Below, piece after piece: positions 59,536-64,000 of a stretch of 64,000 nt of DNA (positions are counted from its first letter, which is position 1; every line of letters begins with the position of its first letter). Below the pieces are notes generated by a model. The model ran no database searches. It was not told the DNA's origin and worked only from the letters and a program-made list of their open reading frames with translations. This stretch comes from Acinetobacter genomosp. 15BJ (lineage in GTDB: Bacteria > Pseudomonadota > Gammaproteobacteria > Pseudomonadales > Moraxellaceae), in the NCBI RefSeq assembly GCF_000400715.1, contig NZ_KE007347.1, forward strand, positions 1,657,382 to 1,721,381, written 5' to 3'. Made by a program: the position numbers and the translations under genes.

Positions 59536-60741
59536 TTAGAGGCGTGCTAATGCACGAACAAAACGGCTTAGACCTTCATCAATATCGTGTTGAGGAATGA
59601 TCAATGAAGGGGTAAAACGAACTACATCTGCACCTGCGACCAAGGCCAATAGACCTTCTTCACCCGCTAAGGTCACGATATTCTTCGCTTTACCTGCGTG
59701 TTCATCTTTCAATACACAGCCGATTAACAAGCCTTGACCACGGATTTCTTTGAACAATCCATACTCAGTATTGATTTTGTTTAAGGCATCGATGAAATAT
59801 TGGTGACGTTGTTTAACGCCATCTAACACTTCTGGTGTATTGATAAATTCAAATACCGCACCAGCAACCGCACAAGCCAATGGATTTCCACCATATGTGG
59901 TACCATGATCGCCAACTGCATACATGTTGGCATAATGATCTGTAGTGATCATTGCACCAATCGGGAAGCCACCACCCAATGCTTTTGCAGTGGTCAAAAT
60001 GTCAGGCGTCACCCCTGTATTCATATAGGCATACAATGAACCTGTACGGCCCACACCCGTTTGTACTTCATCAAAAATCAGCACAGCACCTTTTTCATCA
60101 CACAGCGTGCGTAAACCTTTTAAGAATTCGATATCTGCTGGCAGAACACCACCTTCACCCTGAATCGGTTCTACAATCACCGCACAAGTATTTTCGGTAA
60201 TGACAGCTTTTGCTGCTTCAAGGTCATTAAACGCAGTGTGTTCAATACCGCCTGGTAGAGGTGCAAAGTCTTGAGAATATTTTGGCTGACCACCTGCCGT
60301 TACAGTAAACAAAGTACGACCGTGGAAGGCATTTTTAAATGCAACAATCTGGTTCTTGTTTGCATTGCCACTCAGCAAACCGACTTTACGCGCCAGTTTT
60401 AATGCTGCTTCGTTGGCTTCTGCGCCAGAGTTACAGAAAAAGACTTTGTCAGCAAAAGTACTATCCACCAATTGTTTCGCAAGGCGTAATACAGGCTCGT
60501 TGGTATAACCATTCCCAATGTGCCAAAGCTTTTGCGCTTGTTCAGTTAAGGCTTTTACTGCAACAGGATGTGCATGACCCAAGGCATTTACCGCGATCCC
60601 ACCTGCAAAATCAATATATTCTTTATCGTTCTGGTCCCAAAGACGTGATCCTTCGCCACGCACTAAAATGAAATTTGCTGGGGCAAAAACTGGAACCATC
60701 CAATCATTAAAATTGCTACGTGTAATTGCGACTTCGCTCAT
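59536..60741 (-). CDS. astC: Succinylornithine/acetylornithine transaminase
   Basis: The 401-residue PLP aminotransferase has K253 in [31 protein letters not shown] and [14 protein letters not shown]. It converts N-succinylornithine to succinylglutamate semialdehyde; sequence alone does not exclude ArgD activity, but position in the ast operon favours AstC. It is the first ast gene, 78 bases after gdhA. Confidence 0.93.
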   Translation of the reverse strand: MSEVAITRSNFNDWMVPVFAPANFILVRGEGSRLWDQNDKEYIDFAGGIAVNALGHAHPVAVKALTEQAQKLWHIGNGYTNEPVLRLAKQLVDSTFADKVFFCNSGAEANEAALKLARKVGLLSGNANKNQIVAFKNAFHGRTLFTVTAGGQPKYSQDFAPLPGGIEHTAFNDLEAAKAVITENTCAVIVEPIQGEGGVLPADIEFLKGLRTLCDEKGAVLIFDEVQTGVGRTGSLYAYMNTGVTPDILTTAKALGGGFPIGAMITTDHYANMYAVGDHGTTYGGNPLACAVAGAVFEFINTPEVLDGVKQRHQYFIDALNKINTEYGLFKEIRGQGLLIGCVLKDEHAGKAKNIVTLAGEEGLLALVAGADVVRFTPSLIIPQHDIDEGLSRFVRALARL

Positions 60742-60819
60742 TTTATTTACTCACTTCCTGTTTAATCTTCAGGCTTGTTAAATGCTCAACAAGCCCTTCA
60801 CTTTAATTTTATAAATGAC

Positions 60820-62094
60820 TTAACCTGGGAAAATACCGCGTTCTTTACGCGCTTTCAGAATACGTTCACATGCCAAAATATAAGCTGCGGTACGTAAGCT
60901 ACATTCCTTCTGTGCTGCCGTGTTCCAAACATCAGCAATCGCTTGGATCATCAACTTATCAAGACGTTCATTGATTTCATCCTCGGTCCAGAAGTAACTC
61001 GCCATATCTTGAACCCATTCAAAATAACTGACGGTTACACCACCCGCGTTACAGATCACGTCAGGAACAACGGTAATGTCGCGACTCACAAATACATCAT
61101 CTGCTTCTGGATAGGTTGGGCCGTTCGCGCCTTCCAGTACGATTTTTGCTTTTAGTTTTTGTGCACGTTCAACCGTAATCTGACTTTCCAATGCTGCTGG
61201 AATGAGAATATCCATATCAACCGTCCAGAATTCTTCATCTGAAATCACAGTTGAATCGGCAAAGCCCATCACACCACCTGTTTCAACGACATACTTTTGC
61301 AATGCTTTAACATCCAAGCCTTCTGCATTGAAAATAGTACCGGTATGGTCTTGTACAGCAACGATCTTTGCGCCTGCATGGCTAAACAAATAAGCCGCTT
61401 CATTACCGACGTTACCAAAGCCTTGCACAGCGACTTTGCTGCCCTCAATCGGTAATTTAATGCGTTCCGCAACCTGCATACCCGTTACGAATACTCCACG
61501 GCCTGTTGCACGAACACGACCAAGTGAACCACCTAAATGTACAGGTTTGCCTGTGACCACACCTGTTACGGTATGACCTTTGATACTTGAATAGGTATCC
61601 ATCATCCAGCCCATAATATTGGCATTGGTGCCAACATCTGGTGCAGGAATATCAATTTGAGGGCCAATGATTGGACTGATTTCACTGGTGAAACGACGAG
61701 TTAAACGTTCTAATTCACGCGGTGAAAGTTCTTTTGGATTCACACGGATACCACCTTTGGCACCACCGAACGGCAGATTCAATACTGCGGTTTTAATGGT
61801 CATCCATGCAGACAAAGCCATTACTTCATTCAGTTCAACATCTTGGTGATAGCGAATACCGCCTTTACCTGGACCACGTGATAAATTGTGCTGTACACGG
61901 TAACCTTCAAAATGGCGAATTGAACCATCGTCCATCACGATTGGAACATCAACGATAAGCGTACGCTTTGGGGTTTTCAGTGTGTTGACAAAGTTACTGA
62001 GGTCAGCATCCAAATAAGGTGCCACTCGATCTACTTGAGTGAGAAAAGTTTGCCAAGCACTGCCATTTTGAGCCGCATATGATAAAGACATCAT
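60820..62094 (-). CDS. gdhA: Glutamate dehydrogenase
   Basis: The 424-residue enzyme has the Glu/Leu/Phe/Val dehydrogenase active site [16 protein letters not shown] with catalytic K113, [10 protein letters not shown] and the nucleotide fold [17 protein letters not shown]. It deaminates glutamate to 2-oxoglutarate, the logical next step after the AST pathway. It is upstream of astC and co-oriented, and divergent from an AsnC-type regulator. The cofactor (probably NAD) is inferred from family size. Confidence 0.92.
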   Translation of the reverse strand: MMSLSYAAQNGSAWQTFLTQVDRVAPYLDADLSNFVNTLKTPKRTLIVDVPIVMDDGSIRHFEGYRVQHNLSRGPGKGGIRYHQDVELNEVMALSAWMTIKTAVLNLPFGGAKGGIRVNPKELSPRELERLTRRFTSEISPIIGPQIDIPAPDVGTNANIMGWMMDTYSSIKGHTVTGVVTGKPVHLGGSLGRVRATGRGVFVTGMQVAERIKLPIEGSKVAVQGFGNVGNEAAYLFSHAGAKIVAVQDHTGTIFNAEGLDVKALQKYVVETGGVMGFADSTVISDEEFWTVDMDILIPAALESQITVERAQKLKAKIVLEGANGPTYPEADDVFVSRDITVVPDVICNAGGVTVSYFEWVQDMASYFWTEDEINERLDKLMIQAIADVWNTAAQKECSLRTAAYILACERILKARKERGIFPG

Positions 62095-62239
62095 CTATTC
62101 CTTAATTAATCAATTGTCCCTGTTATTCACAGATTCCCTTTGTTTAAGGGCGTCCTACCCCCATCCTCCCTGATGTGCATTCAGCTTCTTTCGTGCCGAA
62201 GTGAAAATGCTTGGGGTGTTGTATTGTTATTATTATTAA

Positions 62240-62254
62240 GAATCAAATTGATTC
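62240..62254. promoter_or_regulatory. Perfect palindrome in gdhA/asnC-type divergent region
   Basis: GAATCAAATTGATTC is a perfect inverted repeat around one base. It overlaps the -35 area of a TATAAT box (62266-62271) that would serve the regulator gene. The form suits an Lrp/AsnC-type dimer site; autoregulation is inferred. Confidence 0.45.
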
Positions 62255-62319
62255 ACAAAATTCGTTATAATGATTAAAATGAATTATTTTTTATCAATTT
62301 GCTAATAGAAAGAATCAAA

Positions 62320-62742
62320 ATGAACAATATCGATCATATTATATTAGGCTTACTCAAAGACAATGCCCGGATGTCCATTACCGACTTGGCAGCGAAAACA
62401 CGCGTGTCTCGAGCCACAGTGCAGAAACGAATTGAATATATGGAATCAACGGGGATCATCACGGGCTATACCGTGCGTTTTCGCCCCAATGCTGAAAAAA
62501 ATATCATTCGAGCATGGATGAATATCATGGTGGAAGGTACTCGAGCACAGGCGGTAATTCGAGAGTTACGCTTAGAGTCAGCCGTTGAGCGACTACATAC
62601 CACCAATGGTAAATGGGATATTCTGGTTGAATTACAATCTGATAGTTTAGAAAACTTTGATAAAGCGCTGGAGCGAATCCGAAATATTTCAGGGATTTAT
62701 AATAGTGAAACCAGTATCTTACTCTCTACGTATAAAACCTAA
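62320..62742 (+). CDS. Lrp/AsnC-family transcriptional regulator
   Basis: The ATG at 62320 behind AGAAAG gives 140 residues. The N-terminal helix-turn-helix is ARMSITDLAAKTRVSRATVQKR and the C-terminal half is the ligand-binding RAM domain (TNGKWDILVELQSDSLENFD). It is divergent from gdhA and the ast genes and may sense an amino acid such as glutamate or arginine. Confidence 0.88.
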   Translation: MNNIDHIILGLLKDNARMSITDLAAKTRVSRATVQKRIEYMESTGIITGYTVRFRPNAEKNIIRAWMNIMVEGTRAQAVIRELRLESAVERLHTTNGKWDILVELQSDSLENFDKALERIRNISGIYNSETSILLSTYKT

Positions 62743-62772
62743 AAAAAGGGACTCTAGATAGAGTCCTTTTTT
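62743..62772. terminator. Bidirectional rho-independent terminator
   Basis: AAAAAGGGACTCT and AGAGTCCTTTTTT pair around AGAT between the convergent regulator and malic enzyme genes. Confidence 0.88.
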
Positions 62773-62785
62773 ATCAACGGATGGC

Positions 62786-64000
62786 TTAATAACTGACGCG
62801 GCGATAACTACGATACTCTGGTGTCCAGAAATTATCTTCAATCGCTTGTTTCAACACATCATTACTCAACGGTACGGCCAAGCCATCGGCCATGGCAGCT
62901 TTTGCCACTTTAAAGGCAATAAACTTAGATACCTGTTGAATATCATTGATATTTGGCAATAAATCTGCTGCAGCATTTTTCAAACGCGGTGAACAATCTG
63001 CCAAAGCTGTACTTGCAGCCATTAACATCGAGTCACTGATATGGGTTGCACCACAAGCGATCACACCTAAGCCAATCCCTGGGAAAATATAAGAGTTATT
63101 ACACTGTGCAATGCTGTAGACCTTGCCTTGATAATAGATCGGGGCAAATGGACTACCTGTTGCCACAATTGCAGCGCCTTGCGTCCATTCAATAATGTCT
63201 TTCGGCTGCGCTTCAACTTGCGAGGTCGGATTTGATAATGGGAAAACAATTGGATGCTTATAATATTTAGCCAGAGTTTTAATCACCTCTTCACTAAACA
63301 AGCCTGCCTGCCCGGATACCCCAATCAAGATACTCGGTTTGGCATTTTTGACCACATCCAACAACGCGACGTTCTCACCTGTATATTCCCAAGTGCTGAT
63401 TGCATTGGTTGGTGTTGCAAGTTTTTGCTGAAAATCGAGTAAGTTCGGTTGTTGATCTGTCATCAAACCAAAACGATCCACCATAAAGATGCGGGAACGT
63501 GCCTCATGGTCGCTCAGACCTTCATCCATCATTTGTCGAACGATGTGCTCTGCAATACCACAACCTGCCGAACCTGCACCAACAAAAGTAATAGTTTGAT
63601 CTTTAAGCTGTTTGCCTTGTGCACGTGATGCCGCAATCAATGTTGCGACAGTCACTGCTGCTGTGCCTTGAATATCATCATTGAAACAGCAGATTTTATC
63701 GCGGTATTGCGTCAACAATGGCATCGCATTGGTTTGTGCAAAATCTTCGAACTGAATCAAGACATCTGGCCAGCGTTGACGCACTGCCTTAATAATTTGC
63801 TCAACAAATTCATAATACTGCTCGCCACGGATACGCGGCTGTTTCCAACCCATATAAATTGGATCATCAAGCAATTCTTGGTTATTGGTGCCGACATCAA
63901 TGGTGATTGGTAAAGTATAAGCAGGACTAATCCCACCACATGCGGTATACAGCGACAATTTACCAATTGGAATGCCCATGCCACCAATGCCCTGATCGCC
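62786..64000 (-). CDS. Malic enzyme, NAD-type (SfcA/MaeA), C-terminal part
   Basis: The frame runs open from the window edge ([15 protein letters not shown]) to the stop at 62786, about 404 residues of a protein usually near 560. Malic enzyme oxidatively decarboxylates malate to pyruvate. Visible motifs are [30 protein letters not shown] (metal and substrate site) and the nucleotide fold [15 protein letters not shown]. The large single-domain type without a phosphotransacetylase domain points to the MaeA-like rather than MaeB class. The N-terminal third is outside the window. Confidence 0.9.
   Translation of the reverse strand, partial: GDQGIGGMGIPIGKLSLYTACGGISPAYTLPITIDVGTNNQELLDDPIYMGWKQPRIRGEQYYEFVEQIIKAVRQRWPDVLIQFEDFAQTNAMPLLTQYRDKICCFNDDIQGTAAVTVATLIAASRAQGKQLKDQTITFVGAGSAGCGIAEHIVRQMMDEGLSDHEARSRIFMVDRFGLMTDQQPNLLDFQQKLATPTNAISTWEYTGENVALLDVVKNAKPSILIGVSGQAGLFSEEVIKTLAKYYKHPIVFPLSNPTSQVEAQPKDIIEWTQGAAIVATGSPFAPIYYQGKVYSIAQCNNSYIFPGIGLGVIACGATHISDSMLMAASTALADCSPRLKNAAADLLPNINDIQQVSKFIAFKVAKAAMADGLAVPLSNDVLKQAIEDNFWTPEYRSYRRVSY

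Overview
The window looks like chromosomal DNA from the genus Acinetobacter: it is AT-rich, and it carries the complete Acinetobacter-type T6SS locus (with TagX and AsaA-like genes and no tssJ), a PqiABC set with a split pqiA, and an AST operon. I cannot name the species from sequence alone. I see no rRNA, tRNA, CRISPR array, insertion sequence or prophage.

Layout. (1) 1-5085: a possible minus-strand operon of a ceramidase-like hydrolase, a sugar-lactone oxidase and a PLP enzyme cut by the window edge, with a divergent AraC-type regulator. (2) 5394-14008: a sulfur block. tauABCD (minus strand) imports taurine and releases sulfite. Divergent to it run a rhodanese, a serine O-acetyltransferase, a family 2A encapsulin shell and its cargo cysteine desulfurase, whose 250-residue N-terminal extension is disordered-looking. 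Together they suggest sulfonate scavenging, cysteine synthesis and sulfur storage in a protein shell. (3) 14055-18522: a LysE exporter with a LysR regulator, a ChrA transporter, and a DmeF-like metal exporter divergent from a CsoR/RcnR-family repressor with a recognisable operator. (4) 18517-20601: modABC, with two ModE-like palindromes upstream.

(5) 21061-42957: the T6SS, in two divergent arms. The minus arm is asaA-tssB-tssC-hcp-tssE-tssF-tssG-(474 aa protein)-tssM-tagF-tagN-PAAR. The plus arm is clpV-tssA-tssK-tssL-(206 aa protein)-tagX. A terminator-like hairpin separates hcp from tssE. No vgrG or obvious effector lies here. (6) 43077-44562: a PAP2 phosphatase and a repeat-built membrane protein.

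(7) 44652-48650: a 1332-residue membrane-bound single-module NRPS with the layout of epsilon-poly-lysine synthetase (adenylation, carrier, three acyltransferase-like domains between six membrane helices). (8) 48820-52642: pqiA (two genes), pqiB, pqiC. (9) 52958-64000: nitrogen and carbon catabolism: an amino-acid permease, astCADBE, glutamate dehydrogenase, a divergent Lrp/AsnC regulator with a perfect palindrome at its promoter, and the C-terminal part of an NAD-type malic enzyme. This block converts arginine to glutamate and succinate and then feeds central metabolism.

The most interesting items are the encapsulin sulfur module beside tauABCD with repeated motifs in its cargo tail, the Pls-like synthetase, and the T6SS 474 aa protein that resembles a degenerate ketosynthase fold.
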